DNA from: a virus
DNA: 38,084 bases
Strand: one strand, 5' to 3'
IMG/VR virus record: IMGVR_UViG_3300045922_000154
Location: 1-38,084 of that record
Shown here in pieces: positions 18,546 to 24,924 of this stretch; within the stretch, counting starts at the first letter, position 1, and the number at the start of each line of letters is the position of its first letter. A program made the translations under genes and the position numbers. The notes beneath the pieces were generated by a model. The model ran no database searches. It was not told the origin of the DNA and saw only the letters and a list, made by a program, of their open reading frames with translations.

Positions 18546-20360
18546 TCACGGATTCAGCATGGCTAACGTCCGCACGCTTTGTACATCGTTCGCGGCCTCC
18601 TGTTCCGCCTGTGCCTGTTCCGTCGGGGGCGAAATACCTCCGGTCGGACCGTATGCTGACGGATTAGGCTGGTTCGGATTGAACTGCACATCGGCTGGAA
18701 TAAGGGGCATCGTTGGGAGCGCCTTACCAGAATCCCCGGTCCGTGCCGACAGCTCCAGCTTGATCTGTAGCCACCGCCGCATCTCCGGCAGATTCAACCA
18801 TTCGTCCGCGTCATCAATTCCAACCTCACGAGCAATACGCGTCAAATACGCGGCTACATTGAACCCCGGCCCTAACATCTGCGCCGCCTGCGCGGCCGCC
18901 GGGATCACGTTGGTCGCAAACTCCAGCTTACGGCGCAAACTAGTATTGGGGTCAGGACGCGCCATCGAGAACGGCTCGATCGAGATATTATAGTCAAACC
19001 ATTCCCCTTTACGCATCTCCGGCGAATAAATCTCCTGCCGCTCCACTCCCTGAACCCGACGAATCAAGGGCAGCTCGATCAAAGGGTCGGTGTGGAGATA
19101 GAAGCCCACATCGTGTAAGACCTCTGCCGCGAACGCATACACCGCGTTCTGCATGTCACTGATACGAACGCTCGTATTTGCTTGTAACAGCTGGGCCTGC
19201 GTCGCCGTCGGGGCCGACGTTCCTGAACCGCTCAACAGGTCCAGCGAACCGGCCTGTTCTGAGAAGTTACGCTTGACCCATTCCATCCATGCGTACGACT
19301 GCTCTGACGCCCCGCCATATTCCACTTCCTTGATCTTGTTCAAATCCGAGACCCGAACGGTTTCACCGTCACTGGCATCAGCGATCTGCTCAACGTCCTC
19401 TTCCGCATCGTCCTCATAAGCCAGCACCCGTTTATTTCGCTCCGCCTGACGGGCCAGCTTACGGGCAATCCGATTGCCCAACAAATGCAGGTCATACCAA
19501 ATGCCGGCCGGGGCCAGTGGAATCAAGTTGTCAGGCACCGACGCAAACCCTAACATATGGTAGGGCCCGGTTTCCGGGCCGTCGTACTCAATGTCACGGA
19601 TGAATCGGTCAAACGTCATGTTTTTGGCATAGGGCATCGTTACGATGCGCTGCTCATGCGGCAACCAGATCTCAACCAGATCAACGTAACGACGGGGTTC
19701 GTCGGACCCAATCTTCGACGATCGGCTCAAATCAGACGCCCGATCCGTCTTTCCGATCGAACCAACATGTTCCGCCAACGAATTCAATAGGTCCGGATCA
19801 CCGTACCCAACTTCCAACAAACGGTCCACGTCAGCACGATACCGATGCCCAATAAACGCCTGTTCATCCCATTGTCGGGCCATCGGGTCCAGAATCATGT
19901 CGTCCGGATCGACCCGTTCAGCGTACGGCTCCCCGACGTTTACGTCCACACCCTCGATACACACAACCTTGTTTCCAACCGCCAGTCCGGTTTTAATAAA
20001 ACCAGCAAAAAAGACGGCGTCCACAATCGCCATACGCAGTTCGTCCTTAAACCGCATGCGCTTGGACGCCTCACTTAAAGCATCACTCAATACTTCGGCG
20101 TACTCACGATATGCTAGTACCGAAGTCGATGCGCGAGCCCGTGGGTCATTAAACACCAGATTGGGTACTAGCGTCGTTACTGCCGAATACATCATATTCA
20201 GCGGTGACGCCTTCGACGCCTCCTCATCGACCCGCGACGTATTCCGATAGAACCGGCCCACATATTGCGACAAAAACCGGATGCGGTTATGACGATACGA
20301 CTCCAACTTCCCAAAGCTGGCCTCAACCAGCTTACTCAGTCGAGACGGCGTTAACTGCAT
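18546..20360 (-). CDS. Portal protein
   Basis: The ATG at 20360 is chosen because GGAG lies five bases upstream (604 aa); a GTG at 20366 would overlap that site. The N-terminal region (FLSQYVGRFYRNTSRVDEEASKASPLNMMYSAVTTLVPNLVFNDPRARAST) is characteristic of portals paired with this capsid type. The middle is mixed alpha/beta, with a tryptophan-containing helix (QSYAWMEWVKRNFSEQAG) suited to the wing/stem region. The C-terminus is Pro/Gln-rich. The protein forms the dodecameric ring through which DNA is packaged and ejected. A terminator hairpin lies just upstream, so portal levels may be set by read-through. Confidence 0.85.
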   Translation of the reverse strand: MQLTPSRLSKLVEASFGKLESYRHNRIRFLSQYVGRFYRNTSRVDEEASKASPLNMMYSAVTTLVPNLVFNDPRARASTSVLAYREYAEVLSDALSEASKRMRFKDELRMAIVDAVFFAGFIKTGLAVGNKVVCIEGVDVNVGEPYAERVDPDDMILDPMARQWDEQAFIGHRYRADVDRLLEVGYGDPDLLNSLAEHVGSIGKTDRASDLSRSSKIGSDEPRRYVDLVEIWLPHEQRIVTMPYAKNMTFDRFIRDIEYDGPETGPYHMLGFASVPDNLIPLAPAGIWYDLHLLGNRIARKLARQAERNKRVLAYEDDAEEDVEQIADASDGETVRVSDLNKIKEVEYGGASEQSYAWMEWVKRNFSEQAGSLDLLSGSGTSAPTATQAQLLQANTSVRISDMQNAVYAFAAEVLHDVGFYLHTDPLIELPLIRRVQGVERQEIYSPEMRKGEWFDYNISIEPFSMARPDPNTSLRRKLEFATNVIPAAAQAAQMLGPGFNVAAYLTRIAREVGIDDADEWLNLPEMRRWLQIKLELSARTGDSGKALPTMPLIPADVQFNPNQPNPSAYGPTGGISPPTEQAQAEQEAANDVQSVRTLAMLNP

Positions 20361-20383
20361 AACCACTCCATAAAAAGTAAAGC

Positions 20384-20410
20384 CAGTGTACGGCTACTCA
20401 CCGTACACTG
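20384..20410 (-). terminator. Intrinsic terminator upstream of portal
   Basis: A perfect 10-bp stem (arms 20384-20393 and 20401-20410, 7-base loop) is followed on the minus strand by GCTTTACTTTTT. It sits between the DUF736-like gene and the ribosome binding site of the portal gene, so it would limit read-through into the structural genes. Confidence 0.75.
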
Positions 20411-20434
20411 ACCACGAAAGGTAGGACGCAACAA

Positions 20435-20689
20435 TCAATCCTTGGGGTACGGCGAAACGCGAATCGACAGGAACTGATTCCCTTGCTTGGACTCTTTAAA
20501 CCACGCCGCCAAACGGGCTTCCACCAGCCCGTCATCGTTGACCTCGAAATCCTCTGATCGAATTGTAATTCGACCGGTCCAGTCAGGTCGGGCATCATTC
20601 CCTTCCTTATCGTTCACAAACAAAACACCACGATTGGCATTGTCGTAAGTTTTCCCATCCGACTTTGCCGATTTCACCGACTTGGCCAC
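20435..20689 (-). CDS. DUF736-like small protein
   Basis: A GTG at 20689, three bases after a strong AAAGGAGG, is the likely start (84 aa). An upstream TTG at 20743 would lie inside the promoter. The sequence NRGVLFVNDKEGNDARPDWTGRITI... LAAWFKESKQGNQFLSIRVS follows the DUF736-type pattern of small beta proteins found in phages and plasmids ('LF.N......PD..G......AW.K....G..FLS'). The family's function is unknown; a nucleic-acid-binding role is sometimes assumed. It has its own promoter and is followed by a terminator, so it can be expressed independently of the late genes. Confidence 0.72.
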   Translation of the reverse strand: MAKSVKSAKSDGKTYDNANRGVLFVNDKEGNDARPDWTGRITIRSEDFEVNDDGLVEARLAAWFKESKQGNQFLSIRVSPYPKD

Positions 20690-20714
20690 ATGCCTCCTTT
20701 GTAAAACTGTATCT

Positions 20715-20743
20715 ATTCTACCCCTCGTTTTATCAGTCGTCAA
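20715..20743 (-). promoter_or_regulatory. Sigma70-type promoter for the DUF736-like gene
   Basis: On the minus strand, TTGACG (20743-20738), a 17-base spacer and TAGAAT (20720-20715) precede the AAAGGAGG site by about 15 bases. The upstream flank is AT-rich. Confidence 0.75.
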
Positions 20744-20770
20744 GCTCTATTTAATGTTTTTTTATAAAAA

Positions 20771-22633
20771 TTATCGCTCCCACGCCTGTTTCTCCCGGTC
20801 ACGAGCACGGACCACACGTTTCCGTCGGTCCGCAAATGACCCAAACGGGGCCCGCAGCGACTCTTCTTTAATGACCGAGGGCAGATCTGCTGCACCCAAT
20901 ACGGTCAGAGCATCCGCGATCACGTGGTCGCCGTGCGTCGCGTTAGCACCGCCCTCTTCCCGTAACGACCGGCCCGGCACGATACGCCCCGACACATCGA
21001 ATACGTAGTCTAACGCCTCATCCAGCGCCTCGTGGCAGTGGTTAATAGTGTGCCCGGTTTTTAGTGCTTCCCGGTACTCGCCCACCAACAGTAGTTTACG
21101 AGACGGTGATGAGTGCCACCCCCACCGACGAGTTGGAGAGTTGTCAGTGGTGTCGTTTTTCTGATAGTACATCGCCGGATAGGCCAAAGACAGCAGTTTC
21201 CGTCCGAACTGCATACCCGGCCCGTTTTTCTCAAATACGATGTACGGCGGTTTAGTCCCGCCAAACCACGCGGCCGCAAAGGCCACAATTTCAGCAAACG
21301 CCTCCGGCGGGGTGTATGCGTCCCAAAACTTGGCCAGAATACGGCCGGTCTTCTGGCTCCGTACCGAACACACGCTGTTACTCGATCCAGTGCCCCCGCT
21401 AATATCACACCCAAACACGTACCGATCGTCCTGCGGGGGGCGACCGTCGATCAGGTCGAACCACAAACGCCACGGCAGAGTCGCCCCTTCAGTAGAGAAA
21501 TAGACAACATCCAATACCGGCACTGACCCCCGCAGCGCCTTACGCAGCATTGCTTTTTTGACCGAATCTGACTGATCCGCATTAAATACCAGCGTACCAG
21601 TTAGGTCCGGCTGGCGGGCGAAAGTCTCACGGTGTTTGGCGACTTCTTCGGCGCCAAACACCATATCGCCGACACGGCCATGCTCCATGTCAATGTTTTG
21701 GGCAACGTCCCGCTTCGAGCGACGCTGTTTTTGTTGCTCCCGCCATGGCGATGTCCACACGACCTTGCCCGTATCCGGGTCAACGATCTGGCGGGCATCC
21801 TTCCCTTTCTCCGGGTGGCGCCACCACGGCAGCTCAATGATCACTGCCCGTTTGGCCCGATAGATCTTGGTAAACTGGGCATTGGGCGGTCCGGGGGTTG
21901 AGTTAAAGATGCGACACGCGGTCGTGTCCGCCGTCGCCAGATCAATCGCCTCGCCGTTGGGGACACGGGCAAACTCGTCCAATAGGATTGCCGTAGAGCG
22001 GCTCGCCTGCCCCGCGTTCTCGTTGGTCGATTCACCGTCGATTACCGACCCGTTGTCCCGGTTCTCCAGATGCATGTACGTGTCCCGTACGTTAGCCGGC
22101 TGCATCCAGTTCGGTTGCCATCGCAGCAAGTATCGATGCTTCTCAAACAAGGAGTCCATTGAGCCGCGACGGTCAACCAACGACTCCTTACGAGACAGCT
22201 CCAGAAATGACGTGTTACCGCGAAACTGCCAAAACCATTGGATCAGGGCAATCGTCAGCCACGACGCCCCCATGTCGCGGCTTTTGTTGATGAGCACGTC
22301 CTTACCACGTTCGATACAGTCGAGTAGAGTCAATAGCGCTTCGTCTTGGACTTTCCATGTAATGAACGGTACATGGGTCAGATTACCGGTCAGGGCAATC
22401 TCAGTACCGTCCGGATTGACCCGTTTGGGTCGATAGGTCCAGCCAAAGGCATTGAGCCAGAATAGCGGGGATTTGGCACACGCGGCCAGAATACGGCGTC
22501 GATTCATCCGCGACGACTCGGCGACTGACACCAACTGCTTTCGCCATTGTAGATTCAGGTCCAGCCGTTTTGGAATGATCGCCCCGGTAAGGGGGCAGAT
22601 CATTCGATCCCCGTACTGCTCCGGGGCTGACAT
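20771..22633 (-). CDS. Terminase large subunit
   Basis: The protein is about 620 aa from ATG 22633; a GTG at 22693 would add 20 residues and overlap the upstream gene, so the start is uncertain. The ATPase domain has a terminase-type P-loop SRDMGAS (~118-124) and a Walker B ILLDE (Asp219-Glu220). The nuclease domain begins with YVFGCDISGG (Asp410) and continues with later acidic residues. It translocates DNA into the prohead and cuts it. It is longer than many terminases because of an N-terminal extension with MICPLTGAIIP. The stop is followed by an AT-rich stretch and a new promoter. Confidence 0.9.
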   Translation of the reverse strand: MSAPEQYGDRMICPLTGAIIPKRLDLNLQWRKQLVSVAESSRMNRRRILAACAKSPLFWLNAFGWTYRPKRVNPDGTEIALTGNLTHVPFITWKVQDEALLTLLDCIERGKDVLINKSRDMGASWLTIALIQWFWQFRGNTSFLELSRKESLVDRRGSMDSLFEKHRYLLRWQPNWMQPANVRDTYMHLENRDNGSVIDGESTNENAGQASRSTAILLDEFARVPNGEAIDLATADTTACRIFNSTPGPPNAQFTKIYRAKRAVIIELPWWRHPEKGKDARQIVDPDTGKVVWTSPWREQQKQRRSKRDVAQNIDMEHGRVGDMVFGAEEVAKHRETFARQPDLTGTLVFNADQSDSVKKAMLRKALRGSVPVLDVVYFSTEGATLPWRLWFDLIDGRPPQDDRYVFGCDISGGTGSSNSVCSVRSQKTGRILAKFWDAYTPPEAFAEIVAFAAAWFGGTKPPYIVFEKNGPGMQFGRKLLSLAYPAMYYQKNDTTDNSPTRRWGWHSSPSRKLLLVGEYREALKTGHTINHCHEALDEALDYVFDVSGRIVPGRSLREEGGANATHGDHVIADALTVLGAADLPSVIKEESLRAPFGSFADRRKRVVRARDREKQAWER

Positions 22634-22652
22634 CAACAACGGCTCGCCCGCA

Positions 22653-22964
22653 TCAGTCAATGATCTCTCCGACAATGGTAGCAAACGTCGCACCAGTACC
22701 TAAATCGACCGTCGGTGCTTGACCACGGGGCAGAGGAAGCCCCCACGGCAACGACAATCCGGCCCCGTTTACCGCGACAAGGTAGTTGGTTGAGTAACCA
22801 AAACGGGCAGGACCGTCGGCCGATACAGTGTACAACACAACCCGCTGCGTAGACCCTACCGATACAGAGGCCCCGTTCTCGTTCACGAGGGTCAAAGCCC
22901 CGTCAGCGGTTGCCGTACCCAACACGACCAGACCCGAAGTATACGGTCGAAACGCACAACTCAT
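22653..22964 (-). CDS. Small beta-rich protein between terminase subunits
   Basis: This 103-aa frame starts at ATG 22964, overlapping the TGA of the small terminase by four bases (ATGA), which suggests coupled translation. The sequence is predicted to be mostly strands (GLVVLGTATADGALTLVNENGASVSVGSTQRVVLYTVS) with no charged helices or motifs. I do not recognise a family. Location and fold character would suit a minor virion or fibre-attachment protein, but that is a guess. Confidence 0.65.
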   Translation of the reverse strand: MSCAFRPYTSGLVVLGTATADGALTLVNENGASVSVGSTQRVVLYTVSADGPARFGYSTNYLVAVNGAGLSLPWGLPLPRGQAPTVDLGTGATFATIVGEIID

Positions 22965-23443
22965 CCCTCACCATCGCTTTCCGGGACCAACCCGTTCAAT
23001 GCATCCAACTGCAAATCCAACTGTTCGTCAATATGGGCATTGGTCGTTTTATTCGCCGCAGCCCGAACCGGCTTCCCTTCCAACCGGTCCAATACCGCAT
23101 CAATCGCAGCCTGCGACCGGTCGTTGATCGCCTTGCGTAACAGGATACGGGCCAGTGCCTCGTTACCCGTCATCTCCGGCGTAATGTCCGCGTCTACAGA
23201 CGTTCCGACCGGGAGCCTAAGTAGCCTTTGGAGTTCAGAACGGACAGTTCCGTCTCCGGTGTATTCTCCGGTACCGTCCTCAGGTCCACGTACCCGTCCA
23301 GTGTCTTGTACTGCAGCGGTACCAAATAGCCGGACGACGCCATTGACCGAAGAACCTCCTGTCGGTGTACCCGACAATACCTCTCGGACCGATGCTGAGT
23401 CGGTCTGTTGCACTTTTCGCACCTTTTTCCCATTACTTGCCAT
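22961..23443 (-). CDS. Terminase small subunit-like protein
   Basis: The frame gives 160 aa from ATG 23443 (170 aa from ATG 23473). The C-terminal half (EALARILLRKAINDRSQAAIDAVLDRLEGKP) is a helical pattern typical of small terminase/DUF5681-like DNA-binding proteins, and the gene is first in the packaging operon. The N-terminal ~70 residues are low complexity, and the same DNA encodes a more convincing zinc-finger protein in another frame (23194-23433). The true start could therefore be further in, or the two frames could be joined by a frameshift. Confidence 0.65.
   Translation of the reverse strand: MASNGKKVRKVQQTDSASVREVLSGTPTGGSSVNGVVRLFGTAAVQDTGRVRGPEDGTGEYTGDGTVRSELQRLLRLPVGTSVDADITPEMTGNEALARILLRKAINDRSQAAIDAVLDRLEGKPVRAAANKTTNAHIDEQLDLQLDALNGLVPESDGEG
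23194..23433 (-). CDS. Nested small zinc-finger protein
   Basis: This 79-aa frame lies wholly inside the 5' part of the small terminase frame. Its N-terminus MGKRCEKCNRPTQHRSERYC then RVHRQEVLRSMASSGYL has a CxxC...CxxH zinc-binding pattern and a helix of a type seen in small phage proteins. AGGATGG lies six bases upstream of the ATG. The composition looks more protein-like than the overlapping terminase N-terminus. The terminase frame is in the -1 register relative to it; I found no clear slippery heptamer before its TAG. Confidence 0.55.
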   Translation of the reverse strand: MGKRCEKCNRPTQHRSERYCRVHRQEVLRSMASSGYLVPLQYKTLDGYVDLRTVPENTPETELSVLNSKGYLGSRSERL

Positions 23444-23773
23444 CCTATCCACTTCGGGGGATAACCACCCCATTACAACGCCCAGCGCGGGGCCAGAAAC
23501 GGCCCTGCGCGGGCCTGATTAACCTCCGGACGACTTCTGAGTCATCCACACTTCAGCAACGCCTCTAATAGCCTTTAAACGCAAACTAGGGGCATTGGAT
23601 GAATACCATCTGAACTACGCCGGAGCGATACTCCTTACCACTCCGGCGTAGCCCAATCGTCTACCAGTTACGCCGGTAAACACCACGGGACTATTTTCAG
23701 ACTGTACCGAGTCCAAGTTGCCCGGAGCTAACGGAACCTCACGCACCTACGCTATGTTGGCCGTACTAGCTCC
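23444..23773 (-). promoter_or_regulatory. Structured 5' leader of the late transcript
   Basis: About 330 bases lie between the predicted late start site and the small terminase gene. The strong hairpins are 23724-23773 (GGAGCTA/TAGCTCC, then ACGG/CCGT), starting at the first transcribed bases; 23615-23651 (perfect 11-bp stem, 15-base loop); 23524-23545 (8-bp stem that is complete only with a G-U pair in minus-strand RNA); and 23485-23510 (10-bp stem directly before the gene). Segments resembling tRNA D-arms occur, but no complete tRNA folds. It could be a cis-acting antitermination or processing leader. Confidence 0.55.
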
Positions 23774-23779
23774 ACCAAT

Positions 23780-23808
23780 AATCTACACCGACACCCACAC
23801 CATGTCAA
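23780..23808 (-). promoter_or_regulatory. Late operon promoter (sigma70-type)
   Basis: On the minus strand, a perfect TTGACA (23808-23803), a 17-base spacer and TAGATT (23785-23780) point toward the packaging and structural genes. The predicted start is near 23773, the first base of the leader hairpin. A pyrimidine-rich segment without genes (23809-23941) lies upstream. Confidence 0.8.
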
Positions 23809-23941
23809 GCTGTTTCTTTGTTCTTTTTCGAGGACCAACTGTTTAAACAAGAGTTAATCTCCCCCCTTTCTCCCCTACTCTTAGTTTATACTTATTTACC
23901 CCTCTATCCCCCCTCTTAAGCTATACTTTTTATAACAGGTT

Positions 23942-24046
23942 GAATATGCTCTACATGCCCTGTACTTCTGTAACCTATGTGTATCCCTTGTACACCTATG
24001 GTTCAATCCATATGCCCCATATAAGCAGGGCATATAGAGCATATTC
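23942..24046. repeat. Stem-loop A (21-bp stem)
   Basis: Arms 23942-23962 and 24026-24046 pair at 20 of 21 positions; the exception is a C-A mismatch on the plus strand and a G-U pair on the minus strand. The 63-base loop has smaller inverted repeats (GTGTA/TACAC). Confidence 0.9.
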
Positions 24047-24074
24047 CCCTTATTCCATCCAAATGCGGGATACA

Positions 24075-24114
24075 GCTAAGTCATGCCTAACCGCCAAGTT
24101 AGGCATGACTTAGC
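24075..24114. repeat. Stem-loop B (perfect 17-bp stem)
   Basis: Arms 24075-24091 and 24098-24114 are perfectly complementary with a 6-base loop CGCCAA. No U-run follows on either strand. Confidence 0.93.
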
Positions 24115-24131
24115 GATCCATATAACCATTG

Positions 24132-24180
24132 AATGTCGCGTCGAACGATGGACCCCCAATCCATCGGACGACGCGACATT
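24132..24180. repeat. Stem-loop C (12 + 7 bp stem)
   Basis: Arms 24132-24143/24169-24180 (12 bp) and 24146-24152/24160-24166 (7 bp) are separated by a 2x2 internal loop (AA opposite GA). The apical loop is CCCCCAA. Confidence 0.92.
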
Positions 24181-24193
24181 CTGTATACCTCTG

Positions 24194-24274
24194 GATTGCA
24201 TAGTCCTGTGTAGTACAGTATACTCTAACCAATGACACCCCATGCAGTTGAGTACTACACAGTCCTATGCAATC
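24194..24274. repeat. Stem-loop D (10 + 11 bp stem)
   Basis: Arms 24194-24203/24265-24274 and 24206-24216/24252-24262 are separated by a symmetric 2x2 loop. In minus-strand RNA this loop is a tandem GA/GA mismatch, a known stable motif. The apical loop is 35 bases. Confidence 0.92.
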
Positions 24275-24279
24275 GTACA

Positions 24280-24320
24280 GACAACCGCATACAAGCGTTG
24301 GGGGCTTGTATGCGGTTGTC
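24280..24320. repeat. Stem-loop E (perfect 17-bp stem)
   Basis: Arms 24280-24296 and 24304-24320 are perfectly complementary. The 7-base loop GTTGGGG is complementary over six bases to the loop of stem-loop C. Confidence 0.93.
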
Positions 24321-24383
24321 GATGTCACAATGCTATAGCCATATCGATACAGGGTTAGTCATGACTTAGCTGTATCTATATAC

Positions 24384-24512
24384 CTCTATACCAAAAAAAG
24401 TATGAAAAAGTCAATTATAATCGTGTTTTTTTGAAATATTTTTTTATAACCATGTTAAAATAGGTAAACTTTAACGTGTAGTTAAAATGGGTAACTTTTA
24501 TGTCACATAAAT
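24384..24512. other. AT-rich segment with repeated GTTAAAATRGGTAA motif
   Basis: This stretch is strongly AT-rich with runs of A and T, in contrast to the GC-rich surroundings. GTTAAAATAGGTAA (24454-24467) and GTTAAAATGGGTAA (24481-24494) are near-direct repeats. The second, with one more base (AGTTAAAATGGGTAA), recurs exactly at 26842-26856. Next to the hairpin array this would suit a DNA-unwinding element of a replication origin; that is inference. Confidence 0.5.
24385..24414 (-). promoter_or_regulatory. Possible promoter of the structured RNA
   Basis: On the minus strand, TTGACT (24414-24409), an 18-base spacer and TATAGA (24390-24385) predict a start near 24378, directly at the outer arm of the hairpin element. 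Confidence 0.5.
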
Positions 24513-24513
24513 A

Positions 24514-24585
24514 AGCCAATCCCTCGCTACACGTCCAAACTGCTATTTCCCGGCTTAGTCGAACGCGATACGCGAGGGATTGGCT
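24514..24585. repeat. Stem-loop F (perfect 14-bp stem)
   Basis: Arms 24514-24527 and 24572-24585 (core CCAATCCCTCGC) are perfectly complementary around a 44-base loop. It lies on the other side of the AT-rich segment from hairpins A-E. Confidence 0.92.
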
Positions 24586-24586
24586 A

Positions 24587-24672
24587 GGGCATAGGGTTTA
24601 TGGGCCTTTTTATAGCTAGACACTGTGTAACTAGTGTGTCATGTTGGGCATAGGGTCAATAAACCCCTGCCC
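24587..24672. repeat. Imperfect inverted repeat with an internal direct repeat
   Basis: Arms 24587-24601 and 24659-24672 pair as 5 + 8 bp. GGGCATAGGGT is also directly repeated at 24587-24597 and 24646-24656. The remaining 24673-24888 has only a short ACCGGC/GCCGGT hairpin (24811-24825) and no gene that I can see. Confidence 0.65.
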
Positions 24673-24888
24673 CCTATTCCAATGTATGGAAATGGTGTAA
24701 TTGTGACAGGGCTGTGACTCATACACGTGGTAGGCCCCTCCCCCAAGTTCCGCAAACCCCTCCCCACCCCGATTCGGCTAATCCCGGTAGTGTTTAAGCA
24801 TAAGAACGACACCGGCTTCGCCGGTTAATACATCCTCGTAGCATGGCTCAGTATAACATCAGAATCTTCAAGAGATACCCAAAACTGT

Positions 24889-24918
24889 TTGACACTGCCC
24901 CTACTGTCATGGTATAAT
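24889..24918 (+). promoter_or_regulatory. Consensus promoter for a leaderless early operon
   Basis: A perfect TTGACA (24889-24894), an 18-base spacer and a perfect TATAAT (24913-24918) are followed after six bases by the ATG of the RNase H gene at 24925. The predicted start site falls on the start codon. It is the strongest-looking plus-strand promoter and probably fires first in infection. Confidence 0.88.
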
Positions 24919-24924
24919 GTCGGT

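Larger units (their letters stand above)
24069..24376. repeat. Outer inverted repeat enclosing stem-loops B-E
   Basis: Arms 24069-24092 and 24353-24376 are complementary at 23 of 24 positions. The left arm overlaps the left arm of stem-loop B, so the two pairings exclude each other. The right arm also has its own small palindrome (GATACAG/CTGTATC, 24346-24376). Confidence 0.9.
23942..24378 (-). ncRNA. Candidate large structured non-coding RNA (multi-hairpin element)
   Basis: This gene-free segment contains five long stem-loops listed separately, plus an outer 24-bp arm pair (24069-24092 with 24353-24376) enclosing most of them. The loop of hairpin 24132-24180 (CCCCCAA) is complementary over six bases to the loop of hairpin 24280-24320 (GTTGGGG), allowing a kissing interaction. 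A minus-strand promoter (24385-24414) predicts transcription starting near 24378, at the edge of the outer arm. The element recalls large ornate phage RNAs in style, but no known family was recognised. It could instead act as DNA, for example as an origin. Strand evidence is mixed: a G-U pair and a tandem GA motif favour minus-strand RNA, while one internal loop favours plus. Confidence 0.45.

Noticed and set aside
23550-23690. tRNA genes on the minus strand
   Set aside because: Segments resemble D-arms of tRNAs (for example GTAGTTCAGATGGT), but acceptor, anticodon and T arms do not assemble into a cloverleaf; kept only as leader structure.
24110-24328. A 72-aa minus-strand reading frame across the hairpin array
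   Set aside because: It is made of the inverted-repeat arms, has no ribosome binding site and odd Cys/Tyr-rich composition; it is a by-product of the palindromes.
23942-24600. A CRISPR array or integron-like repeat array
   Set aside because: The hairpins differ in sequence from each other, have no regular repeats and spacers, and no cas or integrase gene is present. The Cas4-like nuclease at 32376 is a stand-alone phage enzyme.
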